Positions 36,001 to 49,000 of a stretch of 64,000 bases of DNA are shown here, in pieces. The notes below the pieces were generated by a model, which was given only the letters and a program-made list of their open reading frames with translations, was not told where the DNA came from and made no database searches. Both the position numbers and the translations under genes were made by a program. Origin of the DNA: Prinia subflava (Eukaryota; Chordata; Aves; Passeriformes; Cisticolidae); NCBI RefSeq assembly GCF_021018805.1, contig NC_086247.1:136565602-136629601 (forward strand). The letters are read 5' to 3'. Positions within the stretch are counted from its first letter, which is position 1. The number at the start of each line of letters is the position of its first letter.

Positions 36001-39000
36001 AGAAGCGCATTGTTTGAAGATTTGCAGATACTATTTCACAGGCCAAAAAGCTTCTGAGAGTTTGTTCTGCCACAGTATTAGATAAACAAAATTAGAGTAA
36101 ACCATGATGCAGTTGTTTTGCTTTTTTCTTCTTTTGCAGGGTATTTTTTTTTTTTGGTGTTCCCTCTTATATGACAGGTTGCCATAAATCATTTGTAGAG
36201 TACAGTGACCTTTACAGAAAGACTGCTAGCTAAGTGCCATCATTGTCTTGGTAGCTGGAAAGAGAAGATTATTATAGCAGGAAATTATCTGAATGATGAA
36301 AGATAAAAAAATACAGATTCTTCCCAACTTCAACCCCTGGTAGAGTAGCCAGAGATGTATTAGCCTCCAGTAGGGCTGGGCTACTGGGACAGGTCATCTG
36401 GCATGGTTTTAGACCTGCTCAGTGATACCAGCATAGTTTCTACACTCGTCCTTGAAAACTGAAATCAGGAATATTGTTTACCTGTAGACACAGGCAGGGG
36501 AAGGTTCATACTCTGGATTTTTCCCTGCAGAAATTTCAAGGAAAATTATCATGGTGCATTGAGAATTGCTGGCCCTTGGGACTAGCACAGGGAGAAGTAG
36601 GTGACAACATTTGAAGAAATCCATGGATTGCTTCAAAGTTTGGTAATGAAGTGCTCTCACCTGGGTTGCCAGCTTGACTTTTGTACTCAATCTTATTTTA
36701 TATTTTTTGTAAATTTGTGGTGAAATGGGTTCATTTGGGAGGAGATCAATATAACTAAAAGTTAAGATTTTTCATATAGAAGAATGTTAAATGCCATCTC
36801 TTGAAACAGTTCTTGAGAATATATTGACAGGCAGCTTTTATGTAATTCTTTTTTTTAATGGGATCTGGACTTTGGTGAAGAAATTCATTCTGCTTAAGCT
36901 GCCAGCTATTGCAATACAATCTTTTGCCATAGGAGTGTGACATATTGTCCTAGTAGGTACACAGTATCTTGTTACAAAACCAGAGTGTATCCCAGCCAGA
37001 GAGCATATTTTAATATGACGTTATCTTTTGTTTCCTTGGTACTTCTTCAGTAAAATAGACAAAGAAGTTTGGCAGGCAATTCTGTAAAGATGTGAAGAGC
37101 AACAAGTGAGAAAATGGTGATTGTACAAAGAAAATCACAAATAAAACAGGTGAGGAAAGATTTTAGTCAGATGTGTAAATATATCCTTTGGGTTAAGAGA
37201 TAAAGACAGAGGTAATGAACTGTCAGACCCAAGTAAGCACCTTAGGAAATGTGCACAGGCAAATGTGTGCCCTGCTCCTGCTGTGAGTCTGCTGGGGTGG
37301 TGCAGAAACCTGCAGCAGCCTGCAGAGTCACTTTTTAGGGCTAAAGGGTAGAGACAATGGTCATGAGCATGGTGTAAATACATGGTGTATATAAGTGTTT
37401 AATATACTGCAATACTACATGGATAAAACTTTTGACAGGTTAAGACTTTAAAAGAAGATACCGAGTTGGTATTGCAAGAACCAGCAGTGGCATTATAAAC
37501 CCACAAGATTGGATGACTTTGTAAAGTTTTTTCCTCAGCTTTTGAAAACTTTGAAAACTGCAATTAGAATGGAGTAACTGCATTTGAGCAAATGTGTGAT
37601 TATGTGTCACAGTAATGCCTAAGTTGAAAAGCATCTGGGTAGCATCTCTGGGTAGCATCTGAACTGCTGTGGAAAGCAGAGCTTTAGATTAGATTATCAC
37701 ACCCATCAAGCTGAGTCCTGAATATTGCCAGTGCAGGAGTTTCCACCACTTCTCCAGATGGAATTTCCAGGAACAAGGTAAACTGTACCCTGGAAAATGG
37801 TACATCTGGAAGGGATGTAAGGAGCTTTTGATCTTTCTGTTTTCACAAGAATTAGTGATAGTGTGATGCTATCATAAAAGGAGGAGTTATTTTCCAGGAA
37901 GAGAGTGATTAGGACTCAAAGATTCCCTTACCTCTGGATATGCATTGTGACAGGAATGCCTCCTGTAGATGTTAAACCATGGGAGCATTGCAGAAGGACA
38001 CCCAAAAGATTTGAGATCTCATGAAATTATTTCTCCCTGAGAGCTGTGATTTTTTATCCATTGACTCAATTAAAATAGAGATCCTCCTTGATTAAGAAAT
38101 GTAATTCTCTGAAGCAGGAGAAAATACACTGAGTTTATATTGGGTTTTTAGACAGCAATAAAAAACATAACAGAAACTAAAGGTTGTAGCTGAAGAGCTG
38201 GGCAGATTCAAATCAGGAGTAATGCACAGTATTTTTCATACAGAAATGATTCATGATTCTGGCAAATTATCAAGGGCAGCAAGAGGTTCTTCATCTCTCT
38301 AAATCTTTGAACTATGACAGGTTGCTTTTCTAGCTGATATGCTTTAGTCAAACAAAAGTTGCTGATGAATAGGGGTGATTGGCAGAGACTTACTGGCTGC
38401 TCCTTGGCCCTGGTTATGCAACTGAGACTCTTGGCTATTCATGCAATTTTAATGTTTCAAGCACTGTTCATATGAAATTGAGTTTGACCCAGCTGCTTTT
38501 TAATATAGGAAGGACTGCAGTAAGACTGAGCTATTTTAGAAAAAAAATTGCTTTAATATTTAAAAATTTAGGTTACTTGAAAATCTAAGATAAAAATAAG
38601 AGTAGTAAGCAAAATATTACAAGAAAAAGAGTCAGTTAATAAAATTAAGGTAGAATTAGGGTAAATAGTATTTGCAGTTTACAATTAGAATATTAATATA
38701 TATATTATTGTTATCCCAGCCAGGATACCAAAATACAGCTATCATAAACAAGCACAAGAAAGGCCTGTGTGATTGCCACCACAAGAATTTCCCAGCCTTA
38801 GAGGCCCTTAATTCAGAGGAGTTTTCTACTTTGACCAAAACTTTGAATTTCACCTCAGTTATTTCTTGGGAAAATTCTTGCTTACAGCAGTAACAATTTT
38901 GGCAATGTTAGAGATGCCAGGATTGCTCTGCCCTGAAATAGATACTTTGTAAGGTACCACTAAAGTCCCCCATTGATTCTTCATGTACTGTTATTTGCAA

Positions 39001-39735
39001 GTAATGGATCTGGCTACAGTAAATTTTTCTGGACATGGAGAGGACTACAGTACACCTTGAAGCCATCAAGGAATAACCCACAACCAAATTATTTTGGGCT
39101 AAGGAGGAGACAGAAAAAAAACCTTTCACTGGAGCAAGGTTCTGCAATAGATAGAAGTGTACCTGAAAATGGGACGTTGACCATTTGACAATTACTTGTG
39201 GGCACAGCAGAATCGGGAATGGGAGTCTGTCTGAGGGAAGGTGGTGACAAATCAGAATGAGTTTTCCAAGGGAGAATAAGAACAAAGTGACATAGTCTGA
39301 GAATGAGAAATTTCTGTTAGGACTCGGGTCAGAAACAAGAAAAGGACAAATGCTGTGTTAAAGTAACACAGGAAATCTCTAAGCAGAAAATAACTCTTGA
39401 TCTTCTCACAGCAGAATGTAAAAAAAAAAAGGAGGTAAAGAAATGTATTGCACATGTGGTGTAGGAGGCTGGGGGCATAACATGGGTCTGTGAGAAGGGC
39501 ACACACAGTTTTAGAAGGGCTCAAGGGGACCAAAGCTGTGCACCAAAGCTGATAGCAGCAGGAGGGGAGCATTTTGAACCCAGTGACTGAGATGAGTGAG
39601 GGCTGCTCAAGGCTGCTGGTGCTGAGCAGTTCAATTCCAGTAGCTGGGGAGGACTCCCTATGTGGTGTACAGGAGGTCTGTGTGTCTGTGCCTGGGGAAT
39701 TCAGGCTGCAGGTCGGTTCTGTGTGGCCCAGCTGC
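33010..39735. other. Intron 2 stretch without exons
   Basis: Single-copy AT-leaning intronic sequence with a short (TTA)n run near 33,032-33,048 and a short (CT)n run near 34,231-34,240. A direct repeat CTGGGTAGCATCT occurs twice near 37,634-37,660. No exon was recognised. Confidence 0.55.
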
Positions 39736-39739
39736 AGGG

Positions 39740-40080
39740 AGGAGTGGGGTTCTGAGGGGGAACCTCTTTACTGCCTGTCAGTATCTGAAGGGAGCATGCC
39801 AAGAGATGGATCCAGGCTCTTCTCAGTGGTGCCAAACAACAGGACAAGAGGCAACAGGCAGAAACTGAGGGACAGGAAACTCCACCTGAAGAAATTCTTT
39901 ACTACGTGGGAGACTGAGCACAGGAACAGATTGCCCAGAGCGGCTGTGGAGTCTCCTTCACTGGAGATACTCCAGAACTGCCTGGACACAATCCTGTGCT
40001 CTGGGATGACCTTCCTGAGCAGGGAGACTGGACCAGATGACCACTGCAGCCCCTTCCAACCTGAACCATTCTGTGATCCT
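39740..40080 (+). mobile_element. Avian CR1 LINE, 5'-truncated 3' end
   Basis: Ordered landmarks typical of chicken-type CR1 3' ends: TCTGAGGGGGAACCTC, GTATCTGAAGGGAG, AACAGGACAAGAGGCAACAG, AAACTCCACCTGAAGAAATT, GGAACAGATTGCCCAGAG, TGGAGTCTCCTTCACTGGAG, GCCTGGACACAATCCTGTG, GACCAGATGACC, CCCTTCCAACCTGAACC and ATTCTGTGAT at the terminus. The orientation is sense (+). It is much better preserved than the copy near 5 kb, so it is younger. The 180-codon open frame over this copy (39574-40116) is not a gene. Together with genome composition it is the main evidence for a bird. Confidence 0.93.
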
Positions 40081-40084
40081 CATT

Positions 40085-43000
40085 CCACAGTATGGATAGC
40101 TTGGAGTTTGGCCTAATGGCTCCAGAAACCATCTGAACTGTATCTACCTTAAAATACATGTACACAAGAATACATAATTTCTTTATTGAAACCATCAGCA
40201 AAAATTAAAGTTTTTGTAATTTACAATTTCCAGTCAAGTGAGGGATGAATTTGTAGCACTGTCAGTTGTAAAGTAGCTAATTTAGCTCTGCTTTTTTTCT
40301 TTAGTGCATCTTTCCTTCTTTCTTCTTGGATCTTGCTTCTGTTTTGAGAAAATCAGATTTGTAATAAAAATTGATAATAGCCTAAGTTTACAAAAAAAGC
40401 TGCCTCTATCCAGTTTATACTTTGTATAGTCTAGACAGTCTGCATTCGTAAATATCCCGCTATTGCATTAAGCTGTAGCAAGCTTGACAGTAATAAAGAG
40501 AAGAACTGCAGTGGTGGGCCCTCCAGGATTGTGTGACTTACCCCCAGAGGTTTGCAGTATCACTGTCAGCTGCACTGGCTCAACAAAATAAGCAGAAAAA
40601 TTAATCTCCATGGTCTTTTACTGGTGTTTAAATGCAGAGGAAGGGAAATCATAAAAAAAATATAAAATGCAGTTGCCAAGAATTCAGAAAGTTTTCCTGT
40701 TTTTTTCCCTGAAATTTCAGTCTGAATGAAGTAAATCAGTCTCAATTTTGTCGTGGTTTCAGCAGGTACCTTTTTAAACTTTAATTTGATTTATTTATTT
40801 ATTTTTGCATTTTTTAAAAAAAAGCTTTTTGTTTTAGTGGTATTTCCTAATTTTGGAAGTAGAATTTCTGAAGTGCTGTGAAGAAATTTTGTGTCAGCCA
40901 AAAGGAGGAATACTGAAATGCTTTAAATGTTCATATTTTGATGAGGAATACCTACTTTATTATATAGAGTGTGAAATTTTGTATCAGTTTCAGATGCAAT
41001 GTCTGCCACATTTATGCAAATGAGTTAAGAACTAAGTCCATGAACACGAGAATTCATTCCTTAACATGGTAAATACTTTATTAAACTGAGTCTCTTAAGT
41101 TCTGCTCCCAAAACATTGTTCCTCAAGCCCCAATAAAAACAAGCACTCTTTGAACTGAAATTGTCAAATGGATAGAAGTTATATTTTGTTTCCCAGATAA
41201 TTGTGATCTAAAACATTTCTTTATACCAAGAGTATGTTAAACTCCCTATAATATTAATTTTAACCAGTAGTTCCTCTCTTTTAAAAGAAGTGGATGTTTT
41301 GTTATATAAAATAGAAGTCTAGTCTCCCTGTCACTTTCAATTCTCTATCTGTTATGGTATAAATAATTCAAAGGAGAACAAAGCTTCCAGGGTATGTGCT
41401 AATGAGTCAAGTGTACAGTTGCTTTATTAGAGTTTTTGGTGGGGCTGAGTATTATTTTGTTTCTGAGCTTTGCTGACAGCTACAACACACCTGTAGGGTG
41501 TGGGTGATGGAGTCAGCCAATTAATTACTGATGAAAACAACACCAAAATGCACCCTGACATATGTTATGCAGTACTGGGTTTCTGTCTGTACTTTCCTGA
41601 GTTTGGGTCACATTCCCTATAAAGTCTCCAGGCTGTGTACAGAGGTTTGTGGCTGATGAAAAATGTGCTTCTAGTATTTCCTGATGCTTGACCTGGGTTG
41701 TCATCATTTCTGCCTGTAGGTCTCAGGCTGTGGATTGCTGGAAGACCTTTAAAATTACATGTTAAGGGTCTTGGTTTGTAAAGCTCCTTGAAAAGCATGC
41801 TGGAATGTGAAAGTGTTTTTCCTCCATCCCCTTGACTCTGCTGCTGTTACAGACACAGCACAATGCTCTCCAGTCATCCTCTCTGCAAATTCTCACCCTG
41901 CTCTGTGTTCCACCACTGGGTGAAGCCTCAGTTTTGTCACCTCTCAAGGCTTCTGACCATTTCTCCATGGTCTGAAGGGATCAACATTGTCTGTGGTGTA
42001 CCCTTTATTTCCAGGACTTGTGCTTGGCTTGCATGGCTCCCTCCTGCCAGAGAGCACTGAAGTGAGGCCAGCTACCAAATATTTCTCTGAAATGTGTGCC
42101 TGTTGCATATTTGAATTAACACAATCTCTTATTTGTATATAAATGCTACTTTTAAGCTATTTCCTTCATAAAATACCAACAGATTCCTTCCTCCCCTCCC
42201 TGTGGTGAGGCTGGGGAGCCTGTGAAGGGGAGGGGTGGCTGTGAAAGCAGAAATGAGTCTGGGGCAGTGTCAGGGACAGCCTGTGGAGCTGTGCCATCAG
42301 CCAAGTGTGTCGGGTAGCAGTGACCTGCAGTGTCCCTCGGTCACCTCGTGCCAGTGGAGAGGGTCAGTGGAACCACCACATGACCTTTCCCATGGGAAAG
42401 CTTTCTCCCACAGCATTTTTGTGGAAGTCTGTTGTATTCAGGCTTGGAGAGGAGGGGAGTTTGGCCCTCTGTATGCTAAGGAGCAGATTGGTGATTGCTG
42501 CCAGTTCAGCATTTTGCACAGCATAAAGCTGTTTGGATAATAAGACACTAAGATGAGGACAAGAGTTCATACCACTTTAAAAGTCCATTTAATTCTTTCA
42601 AATACTGGAAATACTACTTGAAGGAGTGTCTCTGTGCTGGTTGTGTTGCAAGAGTGAAACAATAGCACATTTGACTTGAGACCTTGAAAATATTTTCCTT
42701 TTTCTAATGAGATTGATACAACTTTCCCACTACTTGCATTGAAAGTTGGCAAGATGCTGAGGAGCAGTTAGAGTTTTACTGTTTAAGTTAACTTGTGCAA
42801 TCATGTTTGTACCTGGATGGAGAGACATGATTTACTCAACTGTGCATAAAAAATTTCAACTGTGGGAAACAAGTCTTAAAAGGTGTTTACTTTTAATTCT
42901 TACCTTTGCTGAAAGTTGAGGAAACTCATACTCCTGATTTAAATGAACGTCAAAATTTCACTCAATATCTTAAAAAAAAATGCAAAGACATGTTCCACCA

Positions 43001-46000
43001 CACCTAGCACTAGGAGAGAATTTGAAAAGGATTGGTATTATAATAAGTGATGCTGGTTTGAAATGAAGGCAGACGTTGTTTTAGGAAAACAAACCCAAGT
43101 GTTAAATCCACTTTCTGCCTTGGTTTGCAGTCATGAATATAAGTTTTAAGTTGTGTGAATCACAGAGAATTTGACATTGGCACACAATAATGTTAAAAGC
43201 ATTTTTATGTCCCTTAAAAGTGGTGACAAGCTTTATATTCACTTTTAATATGTAGGGAGAGTAGCATCTGTTACAGAAACTATTTTAAGTTTTGTGAAGT
43301 TAACTAGAACTCATTCAGCTGGTGAGCCAGGCCATAAAGGCTTTCTCTGAAAAATAAAGGGAGAAATAGAACAAAATGTTACCCAGATAGAACTGAGCCA
43401 AAGGTGGCTCTTCAGAGCTGTGAGTACAACATGGATGCATTTAGGTAGGGAAAAGGATATCCATCTGCTAGCTTCAAACACTTCTTGGCCCCGGGAAAGA
43501 CAAGCTTTATTCTTAGCTCTTCATCCAAGAGCTGACTTCTTCATTCAGTCAGTAGGTAACTGAATGAATTCATGAATTCCTCATTCAGAGGAACTGAAAG
43601 TGTGTGCAGCAGTGTCTGTGCAATGAGAGTTATGGGGCAGTGGCCAAGGAGCCTTCTCAAAGCATCACAGGTGGGATTTTGACTCATTCCTCTGACCTTG
43701 CAGATGAGCCATAAGCTCTGAGGAGGCAGCAGGAATTTCTTCAGCAAAAGGAAATTGCCAGGTGGTTTAAAGCCAGTATGTCCAACTCCACCCAATTTCC
43801 TTGTGCCAGTACTGTGGGATGAGGCAGAGGGGTCATGGCCAGTGCTGTCACTGCCTGGTGCTCTGTGGCTGCTGGCAGCTTCTGGGGACAGCAGGGCTTG
43901 GAAAGGCCATGGGCTATTCACAAATGTACCAGAGAGGTCAAGAGTTTATTACAGGAGCACAGAGGAAATCACCTCCTCACCTGGCTCCCTAAATTCACCT
44001 AGATTTGTGATACATGTAAAATTAGTCAGGATAATTTTAACAATATATGAAAAGCTCAGCTACTCGTTCACTAAGACAGAGTAGTTAAATTTGATAGGCA
44101 ACCAAATAACATGGAATGAGAGCAGTGTAAAAACCTTAGAATTACAGGTCTGAAAATATCCTTCAGGATTTCTACTGAAAGCAGAGGAAAAAAAAAAAGA
44201 ACAGGGTGATTTTGCTTTTTTATTAAAAAACAGCAAAGAAAACAGATGGAAGACATTTCGGATTTGTATCTTCCTAATGTGAAGCACCAAGGGGTATTTT
44301 TTCTGTTTTTCATTTTGAACATGGGGGTGGAGATAGATTAATGGGTTTTGGTTTAGCCTCCAGTTCTTAAATGTCTTGCACTTGAAAACAGTGTTTTTCT
44401 CCTCCTTTATACCAGATGTTGCACTCTGGAGAGTAATTTCTTACTGTTTTCCAAGTTCATTGAACTGTCTTGTGTTTTAATGATGTTGGTTAGGAAATGT
44501 ACCAGTTCATAACCAGTGATGTACCTAAGGCTGTTTATAGACTTCAGTATGGCATCCATCACAACTGAAAGGGCTTAGGAAGATGAAACTTGATCCTTTT
44601 GGACAGCTGTGTACTTACACTGAGAAGAGACACTTGAACCAGGAAGGATGACACTGATTTTTTTACATGATGAGATGTTTGGGAGTTTGCAGTTATTTAA
44701 ACAATTCTTCAGGATTTACAGGATCTGAATGATTCCCCCAGGTAGCAGAGCAGCCCACAGTAAGTTCAGATCATTGATGACATGCATAAGCTGTGTATGT
44801 TAAAGTAATTTGGATAATATTTGGAAGCATATTTTTTTGCTTTTATAGGGATGGCTTAGTGAAATATGAACAATTTCCTGGTGGATTTATTTTGTTTTCT
44901 CTTCGTGGACAGGGTGTAGTGCTAGGCATTTCTCCGAAGTTCTCAGTTCTATTGCCAAGTATTATTTCCAGCAAACTAATTGTGAGAGTTCATTTACTAT
45001 TGCTCACTCCATTACACTTTTTCCTTTGTTTTGCAGCATGTTTCTCTGCTCGCTTCTTTTGCTTTCTTTTATGCACCCATTAAGCCCTGAACAAGCTGCT
45101 TGAATAAGTTTGCTCCTTAAAATTTTCTGCCTTTAAATCCCTCTTGCCGACTGACACATTCCTCTGTGAGATCTGTGCCTACCATGGCATCTTAGTGGAC
45201 TAACAGGGTGCAGCTGCATGGCTGCTTAGCACAAGCAATCTAACTAATTAATAGAGGCTCCCCTTAGGGAGTGGAATCTCAGTTCTGTGCTCACCCTGAA
45301 GGAGCTGTCTAAAATGGATCAGATGACATGTGTCTTAAAAATGCCCACTGATTTTTAAAGGTGATAAGCTTACACTTAAAACACACCCAGTGGGAATCTA
45401 CAGTGTAGGTGTCCTGGGTTAGTGTTAGGCAAGATCAGTGTTTGAATACTTTTGTCTTCTAAAAAGTTGTAATTAGTGCATTTCAATCTTTACTTCTTTT
45501 TCCTAAAGTTCAGGCTCTGTGAGGAAGGAGCCATCTAACTTCTTGTTTGCACAGTGCTTAATAAAGAGTGGATACTGTCATGATGTTAGCTAATTAGAGA
45601 AATTATAATTTTTAGAGCTTAGGGTCAAGGCTGAGAAAACAACATATTATGGGGCAACACAAAGCATGCAAAACTCAGTTCAAAATTCAGAATTCCTACT
45701 GCAGATCCTGCCCTGTTTCATCAATAACACTGAGATACCTAAGGACTTTTAGATAACTTGTTTAAACAGCTTCTTCAATCAGGTTACAAATAGAAAGCAT
45801 AAAGCACTGTATGGTGCATTTCCTTTACACAGTGACACCATTGTGGGAGTAGTGCAAAAACCAGTAGAAGGAAGAAGCAAAATATGGTTGATGTAGTTAA
45901 AATACAAGGATATAGAAAATATCACATAGGGCATAGAATCAAATATTAGCTGGGAAGGATGCCCGAAAGACTTATGGTTTTGGTTCAGAAAAGCTTCTAG

Positions 46001-49000
46001 TTACATGACTTCTTTTTTTCTTTTTTAGTTAAAGTACTGTATTTTTCTCCTACAGCCTTTCCTTCAAAGGCTTCTCATGTAGATGTTTATTAGTAAACAG
46101 CTGCTTGCAATGAAAGACCATTACTTTAAAGCTATTGTGGTTTCTAATGTTGATTGGGGGCTTGTTGTGCTTCTGTTTGTCCTAATATAAACCAGATAAG
46201 AATATGCAAGTACTCTAAAACTGGGCAGATAACTCACAGGAAAGCTACATAAAGACTAAATAACAACCTTGATTTTTCATAGAACTTTTGACCCTTAGAA
46301 GTTCTTGAAGTAAAAGAAATCATTAAAGTGTACCTAAAGTGCCTCCTCATGTGAAAGCTTTTATTGTATATAATAACTATCTATACATTATCTACCTATA
46401 TATTATGTGCGTGTGTGTAAAAATAATGCTTCTTAAAAACATATTTAATGAGCTCTCTGTAAGTTTGGTGCTTGAGAACACTGTGAAGTAAGATGCTTGA
46501 TATTTAGGTACAACAGTATCAGAATTGCAGATGTTGTCTTGTGTTTGAAAGATGGGATTTATTGGACATTTGAATCTCTAAGATTGAATTCCTTAAAAAA
46601 TCTATATATAAAAATGCAGTTCAGATCTATAAGATAAAAATTCATTAAGTTGCATTTACAAAGTAACCACTCTCTTGTCAAAAATTTGAGGCTAGGTACT
46701 TGCGGTTGAGTACCTGATATGTCGGTCTTTAAAATGGGGTGTTTTTGTCTAGTGCAGAGTTGAAAGAGGCTTGACATCCAGTAGCTTAACATTTTCAACA
46801 ATCCTGAAGCTTGCTAAACAGTAAAATGATGCTACAGTACTTACGTTGGTAACCTGAGAGTATTCTCATGGTTTTGAATAGTCTGGAAAATATCTCTTGG
46901 ATGTGGGAAATACAGCTTAACACAAATATGTCACTATAGCTTCACTTGATTTGCTTTACTGAGGCACAAGGGGACAGTGGCTATAATAATCCAAAAGACT
47001 GAGCTGTGAACACAAGAATTAAACTATTAGTCTGTATATTATTTATTTTGGAAATGGTATTTTGAAGTGAAAAAAATTGTATTTTTTTTTCTTATGCTCA
47101 CTACTTCATGTTGAGTAGTCATCAAGGTGTCTGCAACAACAAAATGGTGTAACAGGACAGGGGGGCAAGGTTTGTAGGAGAGCAGTGATCTAAATTAGGA
47201 AGTGACTGCAGGGACAAGTCAGTGCAGGGAGAAGTTAGATGATTGAATGAAATGTGATGGAGGGAAGGAAGAACAGGAAATTACAGAACTGCAAATTTCT
47301 AGGGACTGAGAGAGAGTTCTGGAGCAGCATCACTGTTTGCATCACTTTTCTTAACCAATTTCTTGGGTACTTTCTTCAGGCTAGTGGTGTAAATAGGCTA
47401 CTGGAGTAACTGGACCCTTGGTCTAGTCCTTCTTATTCCTGAAATAATCTCTAGGCCACAGTGACCCCTGGGTAACAAGGTGAAGTACCACGTAACACCA
47501 GGAGAAGAACCAGGTTTGGGGAAAAAGTGACAACTTTGCCATTTGAGTCCCCTGCCATAAGCACTGAGCCCAGACAGTCTCCAGCTCTCCAAAGCTCTTC
47601 AGGCTGCCTTTCCCCAGTTGCTCCCCAACATTGTGCTTCAAATAGTTTTCCTTATTCCTAGAAAATTGTTTTCTTGTAATTTTTCCTTCACCGTGCTGTT
47701 GTTTGAATTGTTTTCTTGAGGGTGCTTTGACCTTCTCCTCCCCTGACTTGGATATATAGTTGTCCTGGTTTGGAAAGACAGATGTTTGCTAAGGAAGGCT
47801 AAATTGTTCTGCTAAATTGAGCTTAAACTTGTGAAACTTTTATGTCAGAAGGCTAGAGCAGATCAGAACAGCAGAAGAACCTAAGTTGCAGTTTGCCATA
47901 CTATTAAATTTCAGCTTTATTAAATATAGTACAAATTACCTTTAAAGAAACACTATTGACAACTTTGTCTTGAAAAAGTCATGCATGTGATAAATGAAGT
48001 CATTATACAGAACATGTAGGGAAAATTTTCCTTTGTATTTCATCTTATTTATCCTCTTGCTCCCATGTTGTACCTTTGGTCCATACTTCAGCTTTTTGGT
48101 TGGTTGGTTGATTTGGATTGTTTTGGGTTTTTTTCAGAAGAAAACATAACTGTAAATCTACAGCAGTAATAGGTAACCCAGTCATTGTAAACCACTTTTC
48201 CTTAGCTGACATCTCTTGAAAGAGAAGGTGCCTTGATATTGATTTACAAAAGGGGCTGTATTTGTTATAAATTCAATTTAGAATAAGTTAACGTTACCGA
48301 AAAGGATATTTTTAATGCTAATAGAATTTGATGGTCTGACTTCTGTTTCTCCCCAAAGAATGCATACATGTGCAATAGAAAACATTTTGTAATATATTTA
48401 GGTATTCTTGACTGTTCAGTAAGATTGCTATCCAAGGTACATGTACATTTGGACACTTATTTATGGTGGTAAAGATCTTTATTCTAGGACATGCTGTTAG
48501 TGTCTCTCTGCTGGTTTCCAGCACTTTGTCACTGTGTGTTGTTTCGATTATAAAACATCATCAGAACCAAAATGAGCAGGGTAAAGAGTTTAGTTGTGAC
48601 CTATGATCTCTTTTAAGTAAGTCTTACAGACTTACTCAAAACTAAAGCTTCCTTTGACAGTGGTTGCTAAGGGTAGTACGAGGACTTGAAATCCTTAGAA
48701 TTTATTTTAGCTGAAGAGCAGAAAGAATAAATCTGTGTTTCATAGCCTGCTTACTCATAAATATCTTTGACTGAAATATATTTGTAAGACTGGAGAATGA
48801 GGCAGAGGAGTGTGGTTGAGCTGCTTTTGAGGTTTTGTGGCCAAGTGCCTTTCTGCTTCCCTTTCCTGGAGGTTTTGTGGCCAGTGGGAAGTAACTGGGG
48901 TATTGGCTTATAATGACAAAGAACATTGTGTCAAACCTTTAAAAAGATAAAAATATGCAGAATTGACAATAGTCTTAGTAGATTAGTTTAGTTAGATAAT

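Noticed and set aside
39574..40116. 180-codon plus-strand open frame
   Set aside because: The second half is the 3' end of an avian CR1 element in its untranslated region. No CR1 reverse-transcriptase or other domain is encoded here.
45411..45445. TGTCCTGGGTTAG-like sequence as a second LTR edge
   Set aside because: Too short and diverges within about 15 bp. Not enough to pair with the 47,761 fragment.
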